This document shows, in pieces, positions 1 to 6,902 of a stretch of DNA of 11,294 nucleotides; position 1 is the stretch's first letter; each line of letters starts with the position of its first letter. This DNA is from Lachnospiraceae bacterium. GTDB taxonomy: Bacteria > Bacillota > Clostridia > Lachnospirales > Lachnospiraceae. A program made the position numbers and the translations under genes. The notes below the pieces were generated by a model, which saw only the letters and a program-made list of their open reading frames with translations, had not been told where the DNA came from and did not search any database. The stretch spans positions 5,034-16,327 of the forward strand of contig JAJQID010000069.1 of NCBI GenBank assembly GCA_021199405.1, in the 5' to 3' direction.

Positions 1-1404
1 GTCATGATCTCCGCCATCACACATATAGTGACCGCAGGAAAGCTGTTCATGCTCTCCGTCGCTGCATGCGTAATGACCACAGGCTAGCTCCTCATGCTCT
101 CCGTCGCTGCATGCATAGTGACCACAGGCTAACTCCCCATGCTCCCCGTCGCTGCATGCGTAGTGACCGCAGGCTAACTGTTCATGCTCTCCGTCGCTGC
201 ATGCGTAGTGACCACAGGCTAACTCCTCATGCTCCCCGTCACTGCAGGCGTAATGGCCGCAGGACAACTGCTCATGCTCCCCGTCACTGCAAGCATAATG
301 CCCGCAGGACAGCTGCTCATGCTCTCCGTCCTCACAGGCATAATGCCCACAAGCTAACTGATTGTGATCCCCGTCCGCGTCCGAATAATGTCCGCAGTCC
401 AGCAGGCTGATACTCGAGCTGCTGGCTGTATCACTGGTTGTGGTGCTGCTCTCGAACAGGCTGAGTCCCCAACTGCTGATCATGGCGCTGGCCGTGATGC
501 TGTTCGTAAGGCTGTGATTGCAGTTTTCACAGGCATAGTCTCCGCAAGACAGCAGGCTGTGATCCTCGCCATCACACACATAGTGACCGCAATCAAGCAA
601 ACTATGATCTCCGTCTGCACAGGCATAATGACCACAGGCAAGCAGCGTATGTGTACCGCTGCTACACGCATAGTGACCGCAGTCTAGCAGCGTATGCGTA
701 CCTTCGCTGCACGCATAGTGACCGCACGCCAGCCGCTTAAGATGCGTACCTTCGCTGCACGAATAATGGCCACACTTCAGCTTCATATGTATCCCGCCGC
801 TGCACGAGTAATGGCCGCATCCCTGCATCGTATGCGTCCCACCACTGCATGCGTAATGGCCGCACGCCAGTTGACTATGGTTACCTTCCGCACAGGCATA
901 ATGACCACAGGCGAGCTCTTCATAATGATCGCCGTCCTCGCCCGCCTCGCAGGCGTAATGACCGCAGTCAAGCAGGTCGTGATCCCCATCCTCACAGACG
1001 TAGTGACCGCAGGCGAGGTGGTTATGACTGCCTGTGCATATGCAGTGCATCTCGCATTCGGCATAACCATGACCGTTTATACCGGACATGGATGCGCAGG
1101 CGTAATAACCGCAGTTAAGCTGCTCGTGTCGGCCGCCCATGCAGATACAGTGCTGCCCGCAGGCCGCATACCCGTGACCTCCAAAACACGCGTAATTCCC
1201 GCAGTTCAACATAACATGATTACTGGCATCGCTGTCATCGTCCGTCGAGTGTATTTCGCAGTCATAATATGTAGTCGTACTATACGTACACCCCAGAAGC
1301 GGCATCGTCCATATCAGGCACAGGATTGCCAGCGCCGAAAGGATTATCGTACTGCGGTATGGTTTCCTTTGTTCTTTCTTTTCTTCACCTCGTTTCATCA
1401 TCAT
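1..1404 (-). CDS. Exported Cys/His tandem-repeat protein, probable lipoprotein (3' end outside window)
   Basis: I do not recognise this gene as a named family. The reading frame is open for 468 codons from the ATG at 1404 to the window edge with no stop, so the C-terminus is missing. Residues 4-17 are highly charged, residues 19-38 are hydrophobic, and LLGC at 36-39 resembles a lipobox, so export and lipid anchoring at Cys39 are inferred. From Cys68 onward the protein is 24 visible copies of a unit, usually 15 residues, with consensus CGHYACSDGEHEQLA: Cys1, His3, Cys6 and His11 recur, a spacing that could bind zinc or another metal. A Ser/Thr-rich insert (residues about 299-336) splits the array into 15 and 9 units. 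Units at residues 82 and 117 are a variant with a CIC core. Three in-frame ATGs (1404, 1401, 1398) follow GGAGG; the second has the best spacing. It lies 61 bp after tetR with no terminator between, so they are probably cotranscribed. Metal binding, adhesion or a structural surface role are all possible. Confidence 0.85.
   Translation of the reverse strand, partial: MMMKRGEEKKEQRKPYRSTIILSALAILCLIWTMPLLGCTYSTTTYYDCEIHSTDDDSDASNHVMLNCGNYACFGGHGYAACGQHCICMGGRHEQLNCGYYACASMSGINGHGYAECEMHCICTGSHNHLACGHYVCEDGDHDLLDCGHYACEAGEDGDHYEELACGHYACAEGNHSQLACGHYACSGGTHTMQGCGHYSCSGGIHMKLKCGHYSCSEGTHLKRLACGHYACSEGTHTLLDCGHYACSSGTHTLLACGHYACADGDHSLLDCGHYVCDGEDHSLLSCGDYACENCNHSLTNSITASAMISSWGLSLFESSTTTSDTASSSSISLLDCGHYSDADGDHNQLACGHYACEDGEHEQLSCGHYACSDGEHEQLSCGHYACSDGEHEELACGHYACSDGEHEQLACGHYACSDGEHGELACGHYACSDGEHEELACGHYACSDGEHEQLSCGHYMCDGGDHD
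37..351 (-). repeat. Seven near-identical 45-bp coding tandem repeats
   Basis: Seven consecutive 45-bp units encode residues 352-456 of the Cys/His repeat protein. They differ by only a few bases each, mostly Gln/Glu and Ala/Ser changes at the unit end. The period is a multiple of three, so copy-number change would keep the frame. The near-identity contrasts with the diverged units nearer the N-terminus and suggests recent expansion of this part. Confidence 0.93.
547..726 (-). repeat. Four 45-bp coding repeats of the older block
   Basis: Four exact-length units (residues 227-286) of the same Cys/His repeat, with more sequence divergence than the block at 37-351. Typical unit endings here are THTLLD, THTLLA and DHSLLD rather than EHEQLS. 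Further units of 14 to 19 residues continue up to position 1203. Confidence 0.88.
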
Positions 1405-1465
1405 CCTTCCTCCCTCACGCCGCAAAAGGCTTCTCAAACTCTCAGCCCAGCCACATTTTCCTCTT

Positions 1466-2146
1466 TTATTCCTGATTTGCCTCCAGATATTGGAGGATCC
1501 CCGCCAGCGTCTCCTCCGCGATTTTCTCAAAGTCAAACTGCTTCACAAAGTCGATGGCCTCCTGAATTTTCTCCCGCGGCACATCGTACTGGTGAAGGGC
1601 GCTTTTCAGAAACGCCTCCGTCTTCTGCTCCATGGTAAACCACATATTGCAGGGCACTGTCATAAAGCCCCGCATAATCCCGCCCGTGGCGATTTCCAGA
1701 ACGTAAAAGTCCTTCGTCTCCAGCTCAGGCTGATATTCCTTAAAAATATTTTCCATTTTGCCGGTAACCGTCTGCTGAATCAGAGCGGAGGTCTTCGGCA
1801 GGGAGTAGGCGGCGCTGTACACATCCCGGAGATTCTCGTTCATTTCCACGATATGAAGCTGCAGCACCGTCTCCGCCGCGTACAGAAGGATTTTGTCGTC
1901 CGTTTTGCCCGCGAGAAGCTTCTCAGAAACCGAAAACTGCTGTTGCAGCATAAGGGCAATCAGCTCGCAGAGCACATCCTCCTTGGTGCGGAAGTGACTG
2001 TTGAAAGCGCCCACGCTGATCCCCATCTTCTTCGTAATGCTTCTGATCGTTGAATTCGTAAAGCCATTTTCCAGGAAGCTCTCCGCCGAGACGTTCATAA
2101 TCCTGCGTTTCATCGCTTCACTTTGCTCTCTTGTCGTATTTGCCAT
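1466..2146 (-). CDS. TetR-family transcriptional regulator
   Basis: A 226-residue DNA-binding regulator, normal length for the TetR family. The N-terminal helix-turn-helix is at about residues 19-58: FLENGFTNSTIRSITKKMGI followed by SVGAFNSHFRTKEDVL, the classic pattern in which the recognition helix ends just before the HF(R)TKEDVL segment. The remaining residues are helical and variable, as expected for the ligand-binding and dimer domain; no ligand can be predicted. I chose the ATG at 2146 because AGGAGG lies 7 bases upstream; an in-frame ATG 60 bases further upstream has no such site. The gene is followed after 61 bp by the Cys/His repeat gene, which is therefore the likely regulated partner. 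An inverted repeat around its own promoter suggests autoregulation. Confidence 0.92.
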   Translation of the reverse strand: MANTTREQSEAMKRRIMNVSAESFLENGFTNSTIRSITKKMGISVGAFNSHFRTKEDVLCELIALMLQQQFSVSEKLLAGKTDDKILLYAAETVLQLHIVEMNENLRDVYSAAYSLPKTSALIQQTVTGKMENIFKEYQPELETKDFYVLEIATGGIMRGFMTVPCNMWFTMEQKTEAFLKSALHQYDVPREKIQEAIDFVKQFDFEKIAEETLAGILQYLEANQE

Positions 2147-2153
2147 CTGATCA

Positions 2154-2159
2154 CCTCCT
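2154..2159 (-). promoter_or_regulatory. Shine-Dalgarno site fixing the tetR start
   Basis: AGGAGG on the minus strand, 7 bases before the ATG at 2146. It rules out the longer reading that starts at 2206. Confidence 0.85.
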
Positions 2160-2279
2160 GAAGGAAATAAAAACCTGTTCCGGCCACGCCTGCACAGAGC
2201 AGGCACATATTTTATCTTAATGTCAAATCATCTCTTGACTGGTATTGTTTCGGAATAAAGACATGTTTTTAACAAAGTT

Positions 2280-2309
2280 AATATACCCTACCGATAACAG
2301 AACTGTCAA
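2280..2309 (-). promoter_or_regulatory. Promoter of the tetR operon
   Basis: On the minus strand a perfect -35 box TTGACA (2304-2309) is followed after 18 bp by TATATT (2280-2285). Transcription would start near 2273, leaving a leader of about 125 nt before tetR. No other equally good promoter is visible between rsuA and tetR. Confidence 0.75.
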
Positions 2310-2320
2310 TAGGGTATATT
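2280..2320. promoter_or_regulatory. Inverted repeat over the tetR promoter, candidate TetR operator
   Basis: The arms AATATACCCTA (2280-2290) and TAGGGTATATT (2310-2320) are perfect 11-bp inverted repeats separated by 19 bp. One arm contains the -10 box and the other adjoins the -35 box, so a bound dimer or pair of dimers would block RNA polymerase. Placement directly upstream of tetR makes self-repression the simplest reading, but the binding protein is inferred. Confidence 0.62.
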
Positions 2321-2383
2321 GCATAAATATCTTTCTGAAAATTGTGCAGAAACACTTATCACGAATAGCCGGAGATACTCATT

Positions 2384-3127
2384 TTATTCCCGGCAATTCT
2401 CAATGTCGCAGAGAACGGCCTCTCCTTTTTTCAGGGAAAGGGGAAGGGAAAGCGGTCCGAATGACAGGCGTTTCAGATAAATGACCTCCCGTCCCACAGC
2501 ATGAAACATCCGCTTTACCTGATGATAGCGGCCCTCCTGAATCGTCAGAAGCACTGCCTGTCCCGGGCGCAGACCGGTACGGTATTCCTCCGGCAGATAC
2601 GCAAGCGACGGATGAGCCATATCGCAAATCACAAGCTTCGCGGGAAGCGTCGGCGTCTCGTCACCGATGTCCACTCCCTCCGAAAAATCGACAGCGTACC
2701 CGCTCTTTGCCGGACCATCCAGCACCGCCAGATAGGTTTTGTCCACATGGCTTCGCGGAGAAAGCATACGGTGCGCCATTGCGCCATCGTTTGTAATCAG
2801 AAGCAGTCCCTCCGTGTCCTTGTCCAGCCGCCCCACCGGAAACAGATTCCTGCCCCGGGGCACCAGCTCCATCACGGTAGGAAAACGGCTGTCCTCCACA
2901 GCGCAGACATAGCCCGCGGGTTTGTGCAGCAGATAGGTTACATTGCCGCGCGGAGCCGTCACTTTCCCATTTACGGCGACCTCGTCTGTGTCCGGATTCA
3001 CTTTGATCTCCGGCTTTTCAACACACACACCATTGATAGTGACCGCTTTTCTTTTTATGATATTTTTTACTTCACTCCGCGTGCCCATTCCCGCATCCGC
3101 CAGAAATTTGTCCAGTCGTATCTGCAT
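2384..3127 (-). CDS. rsuA: 16S rRNA pseudouridine synthase, RsuA family
   Basis: A cytoplasmic enzyme that isomerises a uridine to pseudouridine in rRNA; E. coli RsuA acts on U516 of 16S rRNA. The 247-residue length fits. An N-terminal S4 RNA-binding domain (about residues 1-58, starting MQIRLDKFLADAGMGTRSEV) is followed by the catalytic domain. The catalytic Asp is D102 in the GRLDKDTEGLLL motif, and the conserved late motif EGRYHQVKRMFHAVG is present. The HKPAGYVC...PTVMEL segment favours RsuA over RluB/RluE, although the exact uridine cannot be proven from sequence. The start at 3127 is supported by AGGAGG 6 bases upstream. It is divergent from the MATE gene and followed by a separately promoted tetR. 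Confidence 0.93.
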   Translation of the reverse strand: MQIRLDKFLADAGMGTRSEVKNIIKRKAVTINGVCVEKPEIKVNPDTDEVAVNGKVTAPRGNVTYLLHKPAGYVCAVEDSRFPTVMELVPRGRNLFPVGRLDKDTEGLLLITNDGAMAHRMLSPRSHVDKTYLAVLDGPAKSGYAVDFSEGVDIGDETPTLPAKLVICDMAHPSLAYLPEEYRTGLRPGQAVLLTIQEGRYHQVKRMFHAVGREVIYLKRLSFGPLSLPLSLKKGEAVLCDIENCRE

Positions 3128-3165
3128 GAAGCCTCCTGCTCATTTTTTATATAATATTCCCTCAA

Positions 3166-3193
3166 AGTATACCTGAACAGTTTTTTCAGGCAA
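3166..3193 (-). promoter_or_regulatory. Likely rsuA promoter
   Basis: On the minus strand TTGCCT (3188-3193) and TATACT (3166-3171) are 16 bp apart, about 40 bp before the rsuA start. The spacer is bounded by a short inverted repeat, CCTGAA at 3172-3177 with TTCAGG at 3185-3190. The -35 box is imperfect. Confidence 0.5.
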
Positions 3194-3280
3194 CCGGAAA
3201 ATCTATGGCGCTGCCATATTTCCCAGCCAGACAGTATGAAATTCATCCGGCCGAAAACTCCGGCATTGAAACCAGTACAG

Positions 3281-3294
3281 CGTTTTCGAAAACG
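3281..3294. promoter_or_regulatory. Perfect 14-bp palindrome upstream of the MATE promoter
   Basis: CGTTTTCGAAAACG is its own reverse complement and lies 12 bp upstream of the -35 box of the MATE gene. This position suits an activator or repressor site. No regulator can be named from the sequence. Confidence 0.5.
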
Positions 3295-3306
3295 GCACAC
3301 TTAGTC

Positions 3307-3334
3307 TTGAAATAATGAAAAAAAATGATATAAT
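3307..3334 (+). promoter_or_regulatory. Promoter of the MATE transporter gene
   Basis: TTGAAA (3307-3312), 16-bp spacer, then TATAAT (3329-3334) preceded by TGA, giving an extended -10 element TGATATAAT. The leader to the ATG at 3407 is about 65 nt. Confidence 0.75.
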
Positions 3335-3406
3335 CTCTCTTGCGCGTAATCCGGATATCACAAATGATCCGCCATTCACTACAGGCATTATGAAAGAGAA
3401 AGTGTT

Positions 3407-4774
3407 ATGATAAACAGAAAAGAAAAAAATCCATCCGTCAACCGGCTGTTCTCCAATCACGACCTGCGGCTTCTGATTCTGCCGCTGATTTTCGAGCAGG
3501 CTCTGGCAATTACGGTTGGCATGGCGGATACCATGATGGTGTCCAACGCGGGGGAAGCCGCCGTTTCCGGCGTCTCGCTGGTGGACATGTTCAATAATCT
3601 GATCTTTGCGGTGCTTGCCGCCCTGGCTACCGGAGGCGCCGTCGTGTCCTCCCAGTTTCTAGGAGCCAGGAAAAAAGAGGAGGCCTGTCACTCCGTGATG
3701 CAGCTGATTGTTTCCGCTTTGCTGATCACAGTCATTGTGACCCTTTTTGTCTTTACCTGCAGCCGTCCTATCATCCGTCTGTTTTTTGGCAGCATTGAAG
3801 AGGAGGTGTTTGAGGCGGCGGTGCTTTATATGACCATCTCGGCGTTTTCCTATCCTTTTCTGGCGGTTTATAACGCCTGCGCCGCCATATTCAGGGTGAT
3901 GAATAAAACAAATGTCACTCTGAAGGTATCCATTGTCATGAATCTGATCAATGTGACCGGCAATGCCATCGGAATCTTTGTCCTGCACGCGGGTGTCGTG
4001 GGCGTTGCGGTACCCTCTCTGCTTTCCCGCGCCTTTGCGGCAATCGTTCTTTACATTTTACTGCGTAATCCCGAGCTGGAGATTCATATCGATCCCGGGA
4101 AATTTCATTTTGATCCGGGCATGATCCGCCGGATTTATTTTATCGGTATCCCCAGCGGCATCGAAAACGGCATTTTCCAGCTGGGGCGCGTGATTGTGGT
4201 CAGCATCATCTCCGGTTTCGGCACCACTCAGATCGCGGCAAACGGCGTCGCCAACAGTCTGGACGGTATGGGCGTCATCGGCGGCCAGGCCATGAATCTT
4301 GCCATGATCGCAGTCATCGGCCGCTGTGTCGGTGCCGGGGACGAAAGCCAGGTGCGATATTATACCAGAAAACTGATTCTGTTCGCTTACGGACTCACCT
4401 TCCTGTTTGGCGGCTTCATTCTGGTTTTTCTGAAGCCGATCCTGTCCCTTTACGGGCTCAGCGCGGAAACCGAGGCTCTGTCCTATATTCTCGTGTCCAT
4501 TCATACCGGCTTCGCCATGCTCTTCTGGCCCATGGCCTTTACCTTTCCCAACATGCTGCGGGCCTGCAATGACGTCAGATTTACCATGGGAATTTCCATC
4601 TTTTCCATGTGGGCTTTCCGAATCTGTCTGAGCGTCATCCTTGGACAGCGGATGGGCTATGGCGCCATCGGCGTCTGGATCGGCATGGTGGTGGACTGGA
4701 TTTTCAGAACCATCTGCTTCATCGGCCGATACCGTCAGGGCGCATGGAGACGTATGGCGGGGCTGGAAAGCTGA
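3407..4774 (+). CDS. MATE-family multidrug/Na+ antiporter-type efflux transporter
   Basis: A 455-residue integral membrane protein of the size usual for MATE exporters, which expel drugs or metabolites using a Na+ or H+ gradient. The early segment GMADTMMVSNAGEAAVSGVS (residues 38-57) with the following FNNL and ATGGAVVSSQFLGARKKEEA is typical of the family, and the rest shows about twelve hydrophobic segments in two similar halves; a repeat of the first-half pattern begins near residue 242 (FIGIPSGIENG). The substrate cannot be predicted. The ribosome binding site before the ATG at 3407 is weak (GAGAAAG). It is the only plus-strand gene and is transcribed alone from the promoter at 3307-3334; its stop lies 4 bp from the stop of the convergent GmrSD-like gene. 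Confidence 0.93.
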   Translation: MINRKEKNPSVNRLFSNHDLRLLILPLIFEQALAITVGMADTMMVSNAGEAAVSGVSLVDMFNNLIFAVLAALATGGAVVSSQFLGARKKEEACHSVMQLIVSALLITVIVTLFVFTCSRPIIRLFFGSIEEEVFEAAVLYMTISAFSYPFLAVYNACAAIFRVMNKTNVTLKVSIVMNLINVTGNAIGIFVLHAGVVGVAVPSLLSRAFAAIVLYILLRNPELEIHIDPGKFHFDPGMIRRIYFIGIPSGIENGIFQLGRVIVVSIISGFGTTQIAANGVANSLDGMGVIGGQAMNLAMIAVIGRCVGAGDESQVRYYTRKLILFAYGLTFLFGGFILVFLKPILSLYGLSAETEALSYILVSIHTGFAMLFWPMAFTFPNMLRACNDVRFTMGISIFSMWAFRICLSVILGQRMGYGAIGVWIGMVVDWIFRTICFIGRYRQGAWRRMAGLES

Positions 4775-4782
4775 AGCTTCAG
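4771..4782. other. 12-bp palindrome containing both convergent stop codons
   Basis: CTGAAGCTTCAG is a perfect palindrome. The TGA at 4772-4774 ends the MATE gene and the TGA read on the minus strand at 4779-4781 ends the GmrSD-like gene. There is no intergenic space for a terminator, so each transcript must run into the opposite gene. Confidence 0.7.
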
Positions 4783-6872
4783 GCATTCGGCCTTGCGCTG
4801 TACACAAAATCCTCTTCCAGGTCCAGATTATATTTTTTCAGCAATGCGCGAATGAAGCAAATACAGTCATACGCCGAATATCCGGAGCTGATATAAATAT
4901 CCGTGTTTTTCTTTAATCTGACCGGATTTCGAAGAGCCGCCGCATCATACGCAAATACAGGATTGAGCCATGACGGAAAGACCTCCTGGGTGTTCGCCAT
5001 CTGCTCTATGATGTGATTATCCAGATCATAGAGCTTCTCCGCTACTGAACGAACCATGACTGCAAAGCTGTCCACATGAACTCTTTCACCGAGAAGCTCA
5101 TAATAATTCACGTGCTTGTAAGTAGCTTCATGCGGGTCCGCTACAGTATAAAGCGTATATCTTGGATCCTTAAACTCTATTTTTGTTTCCGGCTGATCAA
5201 TCGGAAATTGCTTCACAATCAGAGAGGCAAGCCTCTCCGCCCGGCTTTCAATGGTCGAAGCGTTCCACTGATCCTTATCCTTCACGTCGCTGTACAAAAC
5301 GGCGATATGCGTCACGGTATCCGCAAGCAGCTCCTTCTTTTCATGAAAGGGCTTATCGCCAAGCTCACTGTTGTACCCGGTCAGCGTAAGATTTCCCAGC
5401 GTATGAAGATACCTGTCGCGAACGACCTCCCAGTCATCCCCGAGCATTTTCTGCCAGGCCGTTGAAAGATTCTTATTCTGAGGCATGATGTGTTCAATCG
5501 TAAGGTTGTCGGTTATGATCCGCTCCTTTCCCTGATTTTCAATCGTTGCCAGCAAATACTTGCAGAGTGCATTTTTTCTGTACAGATTGCGTTCCTTCAG
5601 GGCAATCATAAAATCCGCATCACCCGGTATCGCATCCTTTGACGTCAGCTGAAGGAGAAATGATACAATGGCATCATAATAGTGATCCTTATGATCGCCG
5701 TGCGGAAAAACGCGGCTATAGAGGGTTTTATAGAGGCCGCGCAGGGAGTTGGAACCAATCTCACAAATCAGGCGGCGAACGCTGTAGCTCAACAGCAGAT
5801 TCAGAATCTTCCCCAATTCTTTCTGATCGATAATACCCTCTTCAAAATCATCAAAAATATGAAACAAAAAAAGATAAACGGTAGTCTGGTTCAATCTCCT
5901 TAAACCGGAAAGCGCTGTATTAATTTCACCGCTCAGCCTGTCATCCCCATAATAAAATGTGTGATACTGCTTTGCATAATGAAGAAGCTCCCGCAGCATC
6001 GTCTCATTTGTATATTGGCCATCGCGATATACCTGTTTGAAAGCCGCATAGGCATTACTCTCTTTCGTAAAACCGTCCTGCTTCATGTTGAGATAATCCA
6101 GAAAAAAGCTCTCCAGACGGTCCCTGGAAAGCAGCTCCTGCATAATCAGCCAGTAATCCTCATAAAGTCTTTCCTGATCATCATCTGTCATCAGCACATA
6201 ATTTCTGATTAAATCGGGAAGCCCCAGGGTAATCCCTGTAGAATTGATTCTTTCAAATATTTCCTGAGCGTCATCCTCCTGATCCAAGCGGATATCGGCA
6301 CAGATCAGATGATCCATTCCATCGTGAAGCATCATAACCGAATGATCCGGGCTTTCGTTCAGAAATGTGCTGATCAGCTCCCTGAAAAGCATATAATTAT
6401 GATAGATAACGCCATTCCCGCTCTTGTCCATATCGTCAATCTGCCCTGACATCAGCAGCCGAAGCTGTTCATGATCCGTTTTTACCGGTTTGAGCTTCAA
6501 TTTGCTTTTCTCATCGATTCCATATCTGTTGAATCTGTCTTCATTGAACAGATATTTTTCAAGAGCATCCTGATCTGATTCATCCTCTGCGCAGTCCGCC
6601 AGCGCCTTGAGAAGAATATACAGTGTGGTAAACCTTTGCTGGCCGTCAATGATAATGAAATAATCTATATGGTTCTTTGACTTCAGAGGTGCATAAACAA
6701 AGGAACCGCAAAAATGGGGCCTGTCCTTTTTATATGCTGTGACAATATCCTCAAAAAGCTTTTCGCACTGTTCAGAGGTCCATGCATAATCACGCTGAAA
6801 AACAGGTATGCAATACTGCTTCTTATTTGGCTGAATATAATCGTTCAGCATTCTGCCGCTTTCAATTTTCAT
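4779..6872 (-). CDS. DUF262-DUF1524 (GmrSD-like) protein, probable type IV restriction or anti-phage factor
   Basis: A 697-residue single-chain GmrS/GmrD-like protein. The N-terminal DUF262 domain has IPVFQRDYAW (22-31) and the nucleotide-binding IIIDGQQRFTT (DGQQR at 76-80); in GmrSD-type enzymes this part binds and hydrolyses NTPs. The C-terminal DUF1524 nuclease domain has an HNH-like motif: EHIMPQ with His461 and Pro464, then HTLGNLTLTGYN with Asn494, then GDKPFHEKK. Residues from about 570 to 697 form a further C-terminal region I cannot name, ending in a conserved-looking YISSGYSAYDCICFIRALLK stretch. Known relatives cut DNA with modified cytosines or otherwise block phage; the target here is unknown. 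I chose the ATG at 6872 because GGGAGGGG lies 8 bases upstream; an alternative ATG is at 6890. It starts 30 bp after recQ and is probably cotranscribed with it. Confidence 0.9.
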   Translation of the reverse strand: MKIESGRMLNDYIQPNKKQYCIPVFQRDYAWTSEQCEKLFEDIVTAYKKDRPHFCGSFVYAPLKSKNHIDYFIIIDGQQRFTTLYILLKALADCAEDESDQDALEKYLFNEDRFNRYGIDEKSKLKLKPVKTDHEQLRLLMSGQIDDMDKSGNGVIYHNYMLFRELISTFLNESPDHSVMMLHDGMDHLICADIRLDQEDDAQEIFERINSTGITLGLPDLIRNYVLMTDDDQERLYEDYWLIMQELLSRDRLESFFLDYLNMKQDGFTKESNAYAAFKQVYRDGQYTNETMLRELLHYAKQYHTFYYGDDRLSGEINTALSGLRRLNQTTVYLFLFHIFDDFEEGIIDQKELGKILNLLLSYSVRRLICEIGSNSLRGLYKTLYSRVFPHGDHKDHYYDAIVSFLLQLTSKDAIPGDADFMIALKERNLYRKNALCKYLLATIENQGKERIITDNLTIEHIMPQNKNLSTAWQKMLGDDWEVVRDRYLHTLGNLTLTGYNSELGDKPFHEKKELLADTVTHIAVLYSDVKDKDQWNASTIESRAERLASLIVKQFPIDQPETKIEFKDPRYTLYTVADPHEATYKHVNYYELLGERVHVDSFAVMVRSVAEKLYDLDNHIIEQMANTQEVFPSWLNPVFAYDAAALRNPVRLKKNTDIYISSGYSAYDCICFIRALLKKYNLDLEEDFVYSARPNA

Positions 6873-6880
6873 TCGATGTT

Positions 6881-6888
6881 CCCCTCCC
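6881..6888 (-). promoter_or_regulatory. Shine-Dalgarno site fixing the GmrSD-like start
   Basis: GGGAGGGG on the minus strand, 8 bases before the ATG at 6872. The alternative ATG at 6890 overlaps this site's upstream edge and has no comparable site of its own. Confidence 0.75.
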
Positions 6889-6902
6889 ATGGTCTGCAGC
6901 CC

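Noticed and set aside
37..726. A CRISPR array
   Set aside because: The repeats are head-to-tail with no unique spacers, and they code in one frame for a regular protein repeat.
1..1638. Long plus-strand open frames over the Cys/His repeat region
   Set aside because: They are antisense shadows. The 45-bp period keeps all frames open; only the minus frame gives a signal segment, a ribosome site and regular conserved residues.
2188..2204. Intrinsic terminator from the hairpin GCCTGC-ACAGA-GCAGGC
   Set aside because: On either strand no T-run follows directly; the nearest T-run is about 15 bases away, and the hairpin sits in the tetR leader.
4058..4807. A 249-residue minus-strand frame within the MATE gene
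   Set aside because: It is antisense to a well-supported membrane protein; its polar, His/Asp-rich product matches no family and there is no ribosome site.
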